Below are positions 16,324 to 24,865 of a stretch of DNA of 64,000 bases, piece after piece. A program made the translations under genes and the position numbers. The notes beneath the pieces are model-generated. The model was given only the letters and a program-made list of their open reading frames with translations, searched no databases and was not told where the DNA came from. Source of the stretch: CAIXRL01 sp964619155 (lineage in GTDB: Bacteria; Eisenbacteria; RBG-16-71-46); assembly GCA_964619155.1 (NCBI GenBank), contig CAZUEM010000001.1, forward strand, positions 23,719-87,718. Reading direction: 5' to 3'. The number at the start of each line of letters is the position of its first letter. Position 1 is the stretch's first letter.

Positions 16324-17318
16324 GCGCGGCGGTCCGCCCGTCCGCGAGGACCGCGGCGCTGCTCGGCGCCAAGGTCGCGATCTCGATCGGGCTCTTCGCC
16401 TGGCTGATCCGCCGCATCGACTGGTCGCAGGTGGACTCGATCCGGCACGCGCGCCTGGAGTGGCTGGCCGCGGCGCTGGCGGTGATGTTCGCGAGCAACG
16501 TCGTGGGCTCGTACCAGTGGAACCGGCTGCTGCGCGGGGCGGGCGTCACGCTGCCATTCTGGAAGGTGTGCGCGTACTACCACGTGGGCCTGTTCTTCAA
16601 CAACTTCCTGCCCGCGAACGTCGGCGGCGACTTCGCGCGCGTGCTCGACGCCTCGCGCGCGAGCGGCTCGCGCACGACGTCGTTCTCGACCGTGCTGCTC
16701 GACCGCATGATCGGCACGGTGACGCTGGCCGGCCTTGCGGTCGTGACCGCGATCCCGGCGGTGGACCACTTCCACCTCGGCGTGCTCTACGCCGGGCTGG
16801 TGGCCGTGTTCGCCGGATCGGGGCTGATGCTGTGGGCGATCCTCCACCCGCGCGCGCTCTCGACGCTCGAGCGGGTGCTCGCGCGCGTGGGACTCGGGCG
16901 GCTCAAGCCCTCGCTCGACGAGCTGGCCGATCGGCTGCGCGGTTTCCGCCACCAGCCCCGACTCTTCATGGAGTTGTTCATGGTCGCGCTCGCCGTGCAG
17001 CTCATGCGCATCGGCGTGCACCTCCTGACCGCCCGGGCGCTGGGTCTCGCGGTGCCTCCGGTCTACTTCTTCCTTTTCGTGCCGCTGCTCGCGGTGATAG
17101 TTTCACTGCCCATCTCGTTGAATGGCATCGGGGTGCGCGAGGCCGCGGGAATCCAGCTGTTCGGGCTGGTGGGGCTGTCCGCGGGCGCCGCGTTCTCGCT
17201 GCAGTTCACGACCTACCTCGTCGCCGTCGCGGTCAGCCTGATCGGAGGCGTGGTGTTCCTCGTGCGCATCCCGCACCGCCGGGCCGAATCCCGGAGCAGC
17301 CGGAGGCTCCCCGAATGA
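16320..17318 (+). CDS. Flippase-like integral membrane protein (LPG synthase TM / UPF0104 family)
   Basis: This 332-residue protein has about eight membrane segments and the family hallmarks WNRLLRGAGV, FFNNFLPANVGGDFARV, STVLLDRMIGT and, late, SLPISLNGIGVREAAG. The family includes the membrane part of MprF and many proteins beside glycosyltransferases, where lipid or glycolipid translocation is suspected. Its place between a GT4 gene and the DUF2723 gene supports a role in moving a lipid-linked sugar. The molecular activity is not established. Confidence 0.85.
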   Translation: MSAAVRPSARTAALLGAKVAISIGLFAWLIRRIDWSQVDSIRHARLEWLAAALAVMFASNVVGSYQWNRLLRGAGVTLPFWKVCAYYHVGLFFNNFLPANVGGDFARVLDASRASGSRTTSFSTVLLDRMIGTVTLAGLAVVTAIPAVDHFHLGVLYAGLVAVFAGSGLMLWAILHPRALSTLERVLARVGLGRLKPSLDELADRLRGFRHQPRLFMELFMVALAVQLMRIGVHLLTARALGLAVPPVYFFLFVPLLAVIVSLPISLNGIGVREAAGIQLFGLVGLSAGAAFSLQFTTYLVAVAVSLIGGVVFLVRIPHRRAESRSSRRLPE

Positions 17319-20050
17319 ACCTGAAGTCGAGGTTGCCGGCGCTCGCCGGGCTCTTCGTCCTCGCCGCGACCCTCTACGCCTACTTCCGGACGCTGACGCC
17401 GACGGTCCCCTTCTGGGACGCCGGCGAGTTCATCGCCGTCTCGCGCACCCTCGGCATCCCGCACCCGCCGGGGACCCCGTTCTACGTGCTGATCGGCCGC
17501 ATGTTCACGCTGCTGCCGTGGGGCACCACGGCGCAGCAGGTGAACGCGCTGTCCGCGGTCGCGGGCGGCCTCGCCGTCCTGCTGACGTACCTGACCATCC
17601 TGCGGCTCGCGCGCCGCGCGTTCGGCGAGACGCGCGAGGACTGGCAGGAGTGGGCCGCCATCGGCGGCGCCGTCGCCGGCTCGCTCATGCTCGCGTTCAG
17701 CGACACGTTCTGGGAGAACGCGGTCGAGGCCGAGGTCTACCAGCTCATGAGCTTCGCGCAGATCCTGGTCTTCTGGCTGGGGCTGCGCTGGTGGGAGGCG
17801 CACGACCGCAGGCCCACCGTCGGTCCCCTGCTGCTCGCGACCTACCTGATGTGGCTGTCGGTCGGGCTCCACCTCGGCGTCGGCGTCATGGGCGCGCCGC
17901 TGCTCGTGCTGGTGGCGTTCGTGGACTGGAAGGTCGCGATCCTGTTCGCGATGCCCTTCCTGTCGCTGCTGCGCGTGCCCGCCGGGCTCGAGAACATGGC
18001 CGGCGCGGTGCTGCTGCTCGGCATCGCCCAGAACGTCTGGTTCGGGTTCGAGCGCAAGCTGCCGGGCTGGCTCGTGCTGTTCAGCCTCGCCGCCGGCCTG
18101 TGGGGCGTGAGCTACGCCGCCTCGGACGCCAACTTCACGCCGCTCGCGGCGGCCGCCTCGGTCGCGGCGCTGGTCGTGCCGTGGCTGTGGATGGGGCGCA
18201 CGCACCGCGAGGGCCGCGTGCTGCTGCTCGCGCTCTTCCTGATGGTCGCGGGCTACTCGACGCACCTCTACCTGCCGATCCGCGCCGCGCAGCACCCGGC
18301 GATCAACGAGGGCGCGCCCGCGACGTGGGAGAAGCTCCGCGACCTGCTCGAGCGCAAGCAGTACGGCGAGATGAGCATGACGGACTCGGACCGCGACGGG
18401 CGCTTCGACCGCCGCGGCATGACGACATTCGACCGGATCGCCGACACCCAGCTCAACAAGGAGTTCTGGCGCTACTTCCGGCGCCAGTGGCTGCTGTTCG
18501 GCGAGGACGACTGGGACGGCGTGCAGTACCACGGCGCCACGCGCGCGGGCGGGGGCAACCTGTTCGGCTCGCTCGACTACCTGCGGCGGCTGCTGCTGCC
18601 GCCGGGGGCGATCGTGCCGCTGCTGCTCGGCATCGCCGGCGCGCTCTGGCACGCGCGGCGCGACGGCCGCCGCGGCTTCGCCTTCAACTTCGCGTTCTTC
18701 GCGCTCAACACGGCCGGCCTGATCGCGTTCCTCAACTTCAGCGACCACGAGGTGCGCCAGCGCGACTACTTCTTCCAGAGCGGCTACCACGCGTTCTCGC
18801 TGTGGATCGGGCTCGGCGCCGTGTGGCTCGTGGGCTGGGTGCGCGAGTCGTTCGCCGAGGGCGCGCTGCGCCGCGCCGCCGCGTGGGGCGCGCTCGCGCT
18901 CATGATCGGCATGCCGTTCCTGCTCATGCGCAACCAGTGGTTCACGCACGACCGCACGGGCAACTACATCGCGCGCGACTACGCCTACAACATGCTCGCG
19001 CCGCTGGCGCCGAACTCATTCATGTTCACGAACGGCGACAACGACACGTTCCCGCTCTGGTACATCCAGCAGGTCGAGGGCTTCCGCAAGGACGTGCGCA
19101 TCGTGAACCTGAGCCTGCTCAACACGGACTGGTACATCCGCCAGCTCCGCGACGACGAGCCGACGCTCCCCGTGCAGCTCGACGACCGGACGATCGACCA
19201 GCTCGGCGCGGGCGCCGTGCAGGACCCCACGACCGGGCGGATCGTCTACACGAACGAGTTCATGGTGCACCACCTGCTGCAGACCGTCCGCAACCCGGAC
19301 GGCACCTGGAAGCGCCAGCCGTACTTCGCGGTGACGGTGCCCGAGCAGTACGGCTACCAGAAGTACTTCTCGCTGCAGGGCCTGGTGTACGAGGTCAAGC
19401 CCGACACCGTGGGCGCCGAGCTCGACGTGGCGGCGACCACGAAGGCGCTCTACGAGACGTTCCGGTACCGCGGGCTGTTCCTCGAGGACGGCTCGTGGGA
19501 CCCGAAGGTGTACAAGGACGAAAACTCCGAGACGCTCTCGCGCAACTACGCGGCCGCGCACCTGCAGCTCGCGCTGCACTACCGCCGGACCGGCGAGCTG
19601 CCGAAGGCCGTGACCGAGATGGAGCGCATCACCCGGATGTTCCCGAACTACCCCGAGATCCAGACCCCGCTCGGCCTCTTCTACATGGAGGGCGGCGACT
19701 CGGCGAAGGCCTACGCGTTCTACGAGGCGCTCGCGAAGCGCTTCCCCGGCAGCCCCGAGGCGCGCTACTACTGGGGCGCGGCGCTGGCGATCCAGGGCCT
19801 CCTCGACGGCGCCGTGAAGGAGTTCGAGATCGCCGTCGCGCTCGACCCCACGTACGGGCAGGCCTGGTATGGGCTCTACTCGGGCCTGCGCCAGCTCGGC
19901 GACCGCGAGGGCGCGATCGCGGCGCTGCAGCGCTGGAACGCGAACGTGCCCGGCGACCCGCAGGCCGCCGGCCTGCTGCAGGCCGAGCAGGGGATGGGAC
20001 TGCCGGGACCGGGCGTGACCCGCCGGCCGCCGCCGGTCGCGGTGCCCTGA
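17315..20050 (+). CDS. DUF2723 membrane glycosyltransferase with C-terminal TPR repeats
   Basis: This 911-residue protein starts with the DUF2723 signature: TLTPTVPFWDAGEFIAVS then LGIPHPPGTPFY (about residues 29-60). About a dozen hydrophobic segments run to residue 540. A soluble domain follows (FMFTNGDNDTFPLWYIQQ), and the last 180 residues are TPR-like (LQLALHYRRTGELPKAVTEM, YYWGAALAIQGLLDGAVKEF). Human TMEM260, of the same family, has been reported as a protein O-mannosyltransferase, so this is a candidate bacterial protein O-glycosyltransferase using a polyprenyl-phosphate sugar. Many FCB-group genomes carry such genes. It is coupled to the upstream flippase-like gene (ATGA). Confidence 0.85.
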   Translation: MNLKSRLPALAGLFVLAATLYAYFRTLTPTVPFWDAGEFIAVSRTLGIPHPPGTPFYVLIGRMFTLLPWGTTAQQVNALSAVAGGLAVLLTYLTILRLARRAFGETREDWQEWAAIGGAVAGSLMLAFSDTFWENAVEAEVYQLMSFAQILVFWLGLRWWEAHDRRPTVGPLLLATYLMWLSVGLHLGVGVMGAPLLVLVAFVDWKVAILFAMPFLSLLRVPAGLENMAGAVLLLGIAQNVWFGFERKLPGWLVLFSLAAGLWGVSYAASDANFTPLAAAASVAALVVPWLWMGRTHREGRVLLLALFLMVAGYSTHLYLPIRAAQHPAINEGAPATWEKLRDLLERKQYGEMSMTDSDRDGRFDRRGMTTFDRIADTQLNKEFWRYFRRQWLLFGEDDWDGVQYHGATRAGGGNLFGSLDYLRRLLLPPGAIVPLLLGIAGALWHARRDGRRGFAFNFAFFALNTAGLIAFLNFSDHEVRQRDYFFQSGYHAFSLWIGLGAVWLVGWVRESFAEGALRRAAAWGALALMIGMPFLLMRNQWFTHDRTGNYIARDYAYNMLAPLAPNSFMFTNGDNDTFPLWYIQQVEGFRKDVRIVNLSLLNTDWYIRQLRDDEPTLPVQLDDRTIDQLGAGAVQDPTTGRIVYTNEFMVHHLLQTVRNPDGTWKRQPYFAVTVPEQYGYQKYFSLQGLVYEVKPDTVGAELDVAATTKALYETFRYRGLFLEDGSWDPKVYKDENSETLSRNYAAAHLQLALHYRRTGELPKAVTEMERITRMFPNYPEIQTPLGLFYMEGGDSAKAYAFYEALAKRFPGSPEARYYWGAALAIQGLLDGAVKEFEIAVALDPTYGQAWYGLYSGLRQLGDREGAIAALQRWNANVPGDPQAAGLLQAEQGMGLPGPGVTRRPPPVAVP

Positions 20051-20061
20051 GCGAGGGGAGC

Positions 20062-21015
20062 ATGGCCACGCACGCGCTGGTGACGGGGGCCGCCGGGTTC
20101 ATCGGCTCGACGCTTTCCGAGCGGCTGCTCGCGGACGGCGTCCGGGTGACCGGCGTGGACTGCTTCACCGACTACTACGACCCGGCCCTGAAGCGCCGGA
20201 ACCTCGAGGCGGCGTCGAAGCACCCGGGCTTCCGGCTGCTCGAGCTGGACCTCGGGGCCGCCGACCTCGCGGCGCTGCCCGACGTGGACGTGATCTTCCA
20301 CCAGGCGGCGCAGGCCGGCGTGCGCGCGTCGTGGGGCCGCGAGTTCACGAGCTACGTGCACCACAACGTGCTCGCGACGCAGCGGCTGCTCGAGCGCTAC
20401 CGGGACGCGACGCTCGAGCGGTTCGTGTACGCCTCGTCCTCGTCCGTCTACGGCGACGCCGAGCGCTACCCGACCGACGAGGCGCTGCTGCCGCGCCCGT
20501 TCTCGCCCTACGGCGTCACCAAGCTCGCGGGCGAGCACCTGGTGCTGCTCTACGGCCGCAACTTCGGACTGCCGGTGGCGGCGCTGCGCTACTTCACCGT
20601 CTACGGCCCGCGCCAGCGCCCCGACATGGCGTTCCACCGCTTCTGCCGCGCGCTGCTGCGCGGGGAGGAGATCGCCGTCTACGGCGACGGGAAGCAGTCG
20701 CGCGACTTCACGTACATCGACGACGCCGTCGAGGCCAACGTGCGGGCATGGAAGCGCGCGGCGCCGCAGGGCGTCTACAACATCGGCGGCGGCTCGCAGG
20801 TCGAGGTGCTCGAGGCGATCGCGCTCCTCGAGGGCGCGCTCGGCGTGAAGGCGAGGCTGCGCTTCGAGCCGCGCCCGCCGGGCGACCCGCTGCGCACGCG
20901 CGCCGACGCCGCGCGGCTGCGCGCCGACCTCGACTACGCGACCCGCGTCGGCATCGCCGACGGGCTCGCGGCCGAGGCGGCGTGGGCGCGCGGGCTCTAC
21001 GGGAGCGGCTCGTGA
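20062..21015 (+). CDS. NAD-dependent sugar-nucleotide epimerase (UDP-glucuronate 4-epimerase-like)
   Basis: This 317-residue extended short-chain dehydrogenase has the NAD motif GAAGFIGS near residue 8, DCFTDYYDPALKRRNLE (the loop typical of UDP-glucuronate 4-epimerases), catalytic YASSSSVYG and SPYGVTKLAGE (Tyr-x3-Lys), and RYFTVYGPRQRPDMAF. It should interconvert a UDP-hexose or UDP-uronate for the neighbouring glycosyltransferases. UDP-glucuronate decarboxylase or GalE-like activity cannot be excluded from sequence alone. Confidence 0.88.
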   Translation: MATHALVTGAAGFIGSTLSERLLADGVRVTGVDCFTDYYDPALKRRNLEAASKHPGFRLLELDLGAADLAALPDVDVIFHQAAQAGVRASWGREFTSYVHHNVLATQRLLERYRDATLERFVYASSSSVYGDAERYPTDEALLPRPFSPYGVTKLAGEHLVLLYGRNFGLPVAALRYFTVYGPRQRPDMAFHRFCRALLRGEEIAVYGDGKQSRDFTYIDDAVEANVRAWKRAAPQGVYNIGGGSQVEVLEAIALLEGALGVKARLRFEPRPPGDPLRTRADAARLRADLDYATRVGIADGLAAEAAWARGLYGSGS

Positions 21016-21950
21016 GCGCCGCGCCCCGGATCTCGGCGGTCGTCCCCGCCTACAACGAGGCCGAGAGCCTGCCGAAGCTCCACGAGGAGCTGGTCGCCGG
21101 GCTCGACGCGCTCGGCATGCCGTGGGAGATCGTGTACGTGGACGACGGCTCGCGCGACGGCTCGGACGCGGTCTACGAGAAGCTGTGCGCGGGCGACCCG
21201 CGCGTGCGCGCCATCCTGCTGCGCCGCAACTTCGGCAAGTCGGCCGCGCTCGCGACCGGCTTCCGCGCGGTGCGCGGGGAGCTGGTGGCGACGCTCGACG
21301 CCGACCTGCAGGACGACCCGGCCGAGCTGCCGCGCCTGCTCGCGGCGCTCGAGGGCGGCCTCGACCTCGTCTCGGGCTGGAAGGTCAAGCGCCACGACCC
21401 GGTCACGAAGACGCTGCCGAGCAAGCTCTTCAACGCCGTCACCTCGGCGGTCGCCGGGATCCGCCTGCACGACTTCAACTGCGGCTTCAAGCTCTACCGC
21501 CGCGAGGTGGTGGACGCGCTCGAGGTCTACGGCGAGCTGCACCGCTTCATGCCCGCGCTCGCGCACTGGCGCGGCTTCCGCGTCGGCGAGATCGGCGTGA
21601 ACCACCGCGCGCGCCGCTTCGGCAGGTCCAAGTTCGGCGCCGCGCGGTTCGTGAACGGCTTCCTCGACCTGCTCGCCGCCTCGTTCATCTCGACCTCGGC
21701 CCTCAAGCCCCTGCACGTCTTCGGCCGCATCGGCGTGCTGTTCCTGGCCATCGGCCTCGGGCTCGGCGCCTGGTTCGTGGTGCAGTGGCTGCAGGGCGAG
21801 CCGCTGCGCGTGCGCCCGCTCATGCTGTTCGGCGCCGGCTGCGTGCTGCTCGCGATCCAGTTCATCCTCATGGGACTGCTCGGCGAGATGATCGCGCACC
21901 AGGCGGCGCGCGCCGACTACCCCGTGCGCAAGCGGTACAACCTCGAATGA
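21012..21950 (+). CDS. GT2 polyprenyl-phosphate glycosyltransferase (GtrB/ArnC-like)
   Basis: This 312-residue protein has an N-terminal GT-A domain (VVPAYNEAESL, YVDDGSRDGS, LDADLQDDPAEL with metal-binding DAD) and two C-terminal membrane helices (about 240-300), the layout of GtrB, ArnC and DpmA-type enzymes. These load a sugar onto undecaprenyl phosphate for transfer on the outside of the membrane. It is coupled to the epimerase upstream and the nucleotidyltransferase downstream. Confidence 0.88.
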   Translation: MSAAPRISAVVPAYNEAESLPKLHEELVAGLDALGMPWEIVYVDDGSRDGSDAVYEKLCAGDPRVRAILLRRNFGKSAALATGFRAVRGELVATLDADLQDDPAELPRLLAALEGGLDLVSGWKVKRHDPVTKTLPSKLFNAVTSAVAGIRLHDFNCGFKLYRREVVDALEVYGELHRFMPALAHWRGFRVGEIGVNHRARRFGRSKFGAARFVNGFLDLLAASFISTSALKPLHVFGRIGVLFLAIGLGLGAWFVVQWLQGEPLRVRPLMLFGAGCVLLAIQFILMGLLGEMIAHQAARADYPVRKRYNLE

Positions 21951-22636
21951 AGGCCTTCGTGCTCGCCGGCGGACTCGGCACGCGCCTGAAGCCCCGCTTC
22001 GGCGACCTGCCCAAGCCGCTCGCGCCGCTGGGCGGGCGGCCGTTCCTCGCGCGCCAGCTCGAGTGGCTGCGCGGCCGCGGCGTGAGGCGCGCGGTCATCC
22101 TCGCCGGCTACGGCGCGGAGCAGGTGCGCGAGGCGCTCGGCGACGGCTCCGCGCTGGGGATGTCGCTCGAGTACTCGGTCGAGCCCGAGCCGCTCGGCAC
22201 CGGGGGCGCGCTCAAACTGGCCGAGGGTTTCGTGGACGGGCCGGCGCTGGTGGTGAACGGCGACACGCTCGGCGAGTGCGACCCGTGGGTGCTCGAGCGC
22301 GACCGCTGGGAGAGCGGCGCGATCGGCGCCGTCGCGCTCTATCGTGTCGCCGACGCCTCCGGCCGCGGCCGCGTCGAGCACGCCGGCGGCCGTGTGGACC
22401 GCTTCGTCGAGAAGGACGAGGCGTTCCGCGGGCCCGCATGGGTGAACGGCGGCCAGTACGCGTTCTCGCCGCTGCTGTGGCGCCGGCTGCCGGATGGCCC
22501 CGGCTCGCTCGAGCGCGACGTGCTCCCCGGCCTCGCCGCCGCGGGGCTGCTCGCGGGCACCGAGGTCGAGGGCCGGTTCTGGGACATCGGCACGCCGGAC
22601 GACCACGAACGCGCCGAACGGGAGATCCCGGCATGA
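21947..22636 (+). CDS. hddC: Sugar-1-phosphate nucleotidyltransferase (HddC-like)
   Basis: This 229-residue protein has the nucleotidyltransferase loop FVLAGGLGTRLKP with PKPLAPLGGRPFL, plus EPLGTGGALKLA and VNGDTLGE. It is short, like HddC (D-glycero-alpha-D-manno-heptose 1-phosphate guanylyltransferase). The next gene is an HddA-like kinase, which strengthens that reading; GmhA and GmhB genes are not in this window. A general hexose-1-phosphate uridylyl- or mannose-1-phosphate guanylyltransferase role is the alternative. Confidence 0.75.
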   Translation: MKAFVLAGGLGTRLKPRFGDLPKPLAPLGGRPFLARQLEWLRGRGVRRAVILAGYGAEQVREALGDGSALGMSLEYSVEPEPLGTGGALKLAEGFVDGPALVVNGDTLGECDPWVLERDRWESGAIGAVALYRVADASGRGRVEHAGGRVDRFVEKDEAFRGPAWVNGGQYAFSPLLWRRLPDGPGSLERDVLPGLAAAGLLAGTEVEGRFWDIGTPDDHERAEREIPA

Positions 22637-23670
22637 GGCCCGTCGCGACCGGCCGCTACTACCGCGCGCGCGCGCCGCTGCGCCTGTCCTTCTGCGGCGG
22701 CGGCACCGACGTCTCACCGTACCCCGAGGAGCACGGCGGCTGCGTGCTGTCGGCGACCATCAACCACTACGCCTACGCCTCGCTGCGCCCGCGGCGAGAC
22801 TCGCGCCTGACGCTGGCGAGCCTCGACTACGACCTCGTCGCCAAGTACGACCACCCGCGGCGGCTCGAGTTCGACGGCCAGCTCGACCTGCTCAAGGCCG
22901 CGGTGAAGGCGCTGCGCGTGAAGCGCGGCGCCGACCTGTGGACGCACAGCGACGCGCCCCCCGGCTCGGGCCTCGGGGCCTCGAGCACGCTGATGGTGGC
23001 GCTCATCGGGGTGCTGCGCGAGTGGCTGCGACTCGAGCTGACGCCCTACGAGATCGCCGAGCTGGCGTACCGGGTCGAGCGCGTGGACCTCGAGCTCGCG
23101 GGCGGGCGGCAGGACCAGTACGCGGCCGCCTTCGGCGGCTTCAACTTCATCGAGTTCCACCCGGACGGCACCGTCGTGACGCCGCTCAAGCTGCGGCGCG
23201 AGACGCTCGAGGAGTTCGAGTACCGGCTGCTCCTGTGCTACATGGGGCAGACGCGCCAGTCGGCGAGGATCATCGAGCGGCAGACGAAGTCCTACCGCTC
23301 CGGCCGGCGCGAGACCGTGGCCGCGCTCGACGCGCTCAAGGCGCAGACGCACGAGATGAAGCGCGCGCTGCTGCTCGGCGAGATCGACGGCTTCGGCGAG
23401 CTGCTGCACCGCGCGTGGGAGCACAAGAAGCACCTCGACGAGGGCATCTCGAACCCGCGCGTGGACAGGCTCTACGACGTCGCCCGGAAGGAAGGCGCCA
23501 TCGGCGGCAAGATGACCGGCGCGGGCGGCGGCGGGTACTTCCTGTTCCTGACCCGCTTCGACCGCCGGCACCGCGTCGCGGCCGCGCTCGAGAAGCTCGG
23601 CGGGCAGGTCGTGCCGTTCCAGTTCGAGGCGCGCGGCGTGACCTCGTGGTCGGTGCCGCGCGGGCGCTGA
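22633..23670 (+). CDS. hddA: GHMP-family sugar kinase (HddA-like, heptose 7-phosphate kinase)
   Basis: This 345-residue GHMP kinase has APLRLSFCGGGTDVSPY at the N-terminus, the ATP loop PPGSGLGASST near 115 and the C-terminal GGKMTGAGGGGYFLF. These match D-glycero-alpha-D-manno-heptose 7-phosphate kinase. It overlaps the nucleotidyltransferase gene (ATGA), so the pair probably makes the activated heptose used by cluster glycosyltransferases. Fucokinase-type activity is the main alternative. Confidence 0.82.
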   Translation: MRPVATGRYYRARAPLRLSFCGGGTDVSPYPEEHGGCVLSATINHYAYASLRPRRDSRLTLASLDYDLVAKYDHPRRLEFDGQLDLLKAAVKALRVKRGADLWTHSDAPPGSGLGASSTLMVALIGVLREWLRLELTPYEIAELAYRVERVDLELAGGRQDQYAAAFGGFNFIEFHPDGTVVTPLKLRRETLEEFEYRLLLCYMGQTRQSARIIERQTKSYRSGRRETVAALDALKAQTHEMKRALLLGEIDGFGELLHRAWEHKKHLDEGISNPRVDRLYDVARKEGAIGGKMTGAGGGGYFLFLTRFDRRHRVAAALEKLGGQVVPFQFEARGVTSWSVPRGR

Positions 23671-23683
23671 GGGCGCCGCGGCC

Positions 23684-24865
23684 ATGACCGCCCCGGACGC
23701 GCGTGCGGCGCACGGTGAGCGCCGCCGCATCGGCCTGCTCGGGCCGCTGCACCCCTGGCGCGGCGGGCTCGCGCAGTACCTCGGGCTGCTGGGCGAGGCG
23801 CTGCGGGCCCACGCCGACGTGCGCGCGGTGACCTTCACGCGCCAGTACCCGGACTTCCTCTTCCCGGGCACGAGCCAGTTCGACCCGGACGCGCCGCGCC
23901 CCGGCTTCCCGGTCGAGCACCTGCTCGACTCGATCGGGCCGTGGACGTGGGGCCGCGCCGCGCGCGCGCTCGACTCGTTCGCGCCCGGCGCGCTCGTGCT
24001 CAAGTGGTGGATGCCGTTCTTCGCGCCGTCGTTCGCCAGCAGCGTGGCGCGCGCGCGCCGCAGGGGCACGCGCGTGCTGCTCGTCTGCGACAACCTCGTG
24101 CCGCACGAGCCGAAGTTCTACGACGGGTTCTGCACGCGCTGGATGCTGCGCGAATCCGACGGCTACCTGGTCATGTCCGACTCGGTCGAGCGCGACCTCG
24201 ACTCGCTCAAGCCCGGGGCCCCGCGCCGCCGGGTGCCGCACCCGTTCTACGCCCAGTTCGACCGCGGCCGCTTCACGCGCGAGAGCGCGCGGGCGAAGCT
24301 CGGCCTCGAGGGCGACGTGGCGCTCTTCTTCGGCTACGTTCGCCACTACAAGGGCCTCGACACGCTGCTCGAGGCCTGGCCGAAGGTGCGCGCACGGCGG
24401 CCCGGGGCGACGCTGGTCGTGGCGGGCGAGTTCTACGAACGGCCGGAGCGCTACGAGGCGCTGGCGAAGGCGGCGGGCGAGGGGGCCGTGCGGATGCTGA
24501 ACCGCTACATCCCCGACGACGAGGTCGAGGCGCTGTTCCGGGCCGCGGACGTCACCGTGCTGCCCTACCGCAGCGCGACGCAGAGCGGCGTGACGCACGT
24601 CGCCTACGCGCTCGGCTGCCCGGTGATCGCGACGCGCGTCGGCGGCATCGCCGAGACCGTGCGCGACGGCGAAACCGGGCTGACCGCGCCGCCCGAGGAC
24701 CCGGCGGCGCTCGCGGACGCGGTCGCGGGTTTCTTCGAGCGGGGCCTGGGGGCGGCGATGGCGCCGCACATCGCGCGGCTGCAGGCCGAGCACTCGTGGG
24801 CGGCGCTCGCGGCGAGCACCGTGGACCTCGTGGACGAGCTGAAGCCCGGGCGGGGGTGGGCGTGA
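23684..24865 (+). CDS. Glycosyltransferase (GT4-type)
   Basis: This is a 393-residue GT-B protein. The N-terminal domain has LLGPLHPWRGGLAQY and LVCDNLVPHE; the donor domain has FFGYVRHYKGLDTLLEAW and ADVTVLPYRSATQSGVTHVAYALGCPV. The usual E-x7-E motif is replaced by the ATQSGV form seen in a GT4 subgroup. It is soluble and cytoplasmic, and probably adds a sugar made from the activated heptose or hexoses next door. It overlaps the downstream membrane-protein gene by 4 nt. Confidence 0.85.
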   Translation: MTAPDARAAHGERRRIGLLGPLHPWRGGLAQYLGLLGEALRAHADVRAVTFTRQYPDFLFPGTSQFDPDAPRPGFPVEHLLDSIGPWTWGRAARALDSFAPGALVLKWWMPFFAPSFASSVARARRRGTRVLLVCDNLVPHEPKFYDGFCTRWMLRESDGYLVMSDSVERDLDSLKPGAPRRRVPHPFYAQFDRGRFTRESARAKLGLEGDVALFFGYVRHYKGLDTLLEAWPKVRARRPGATLVVAGEFYERPERYEALAKAAGEGAVRMLNRYIPDDEVEALFRAADVTVLPYRSATQSGVTHVAYALGCPVIATRVGGIAETVRDGETGLTAPPEDPAALADAVAGFFERGLGAAMAPHIARLQAEHSWAALAASTVDLVDELKPGRGWA

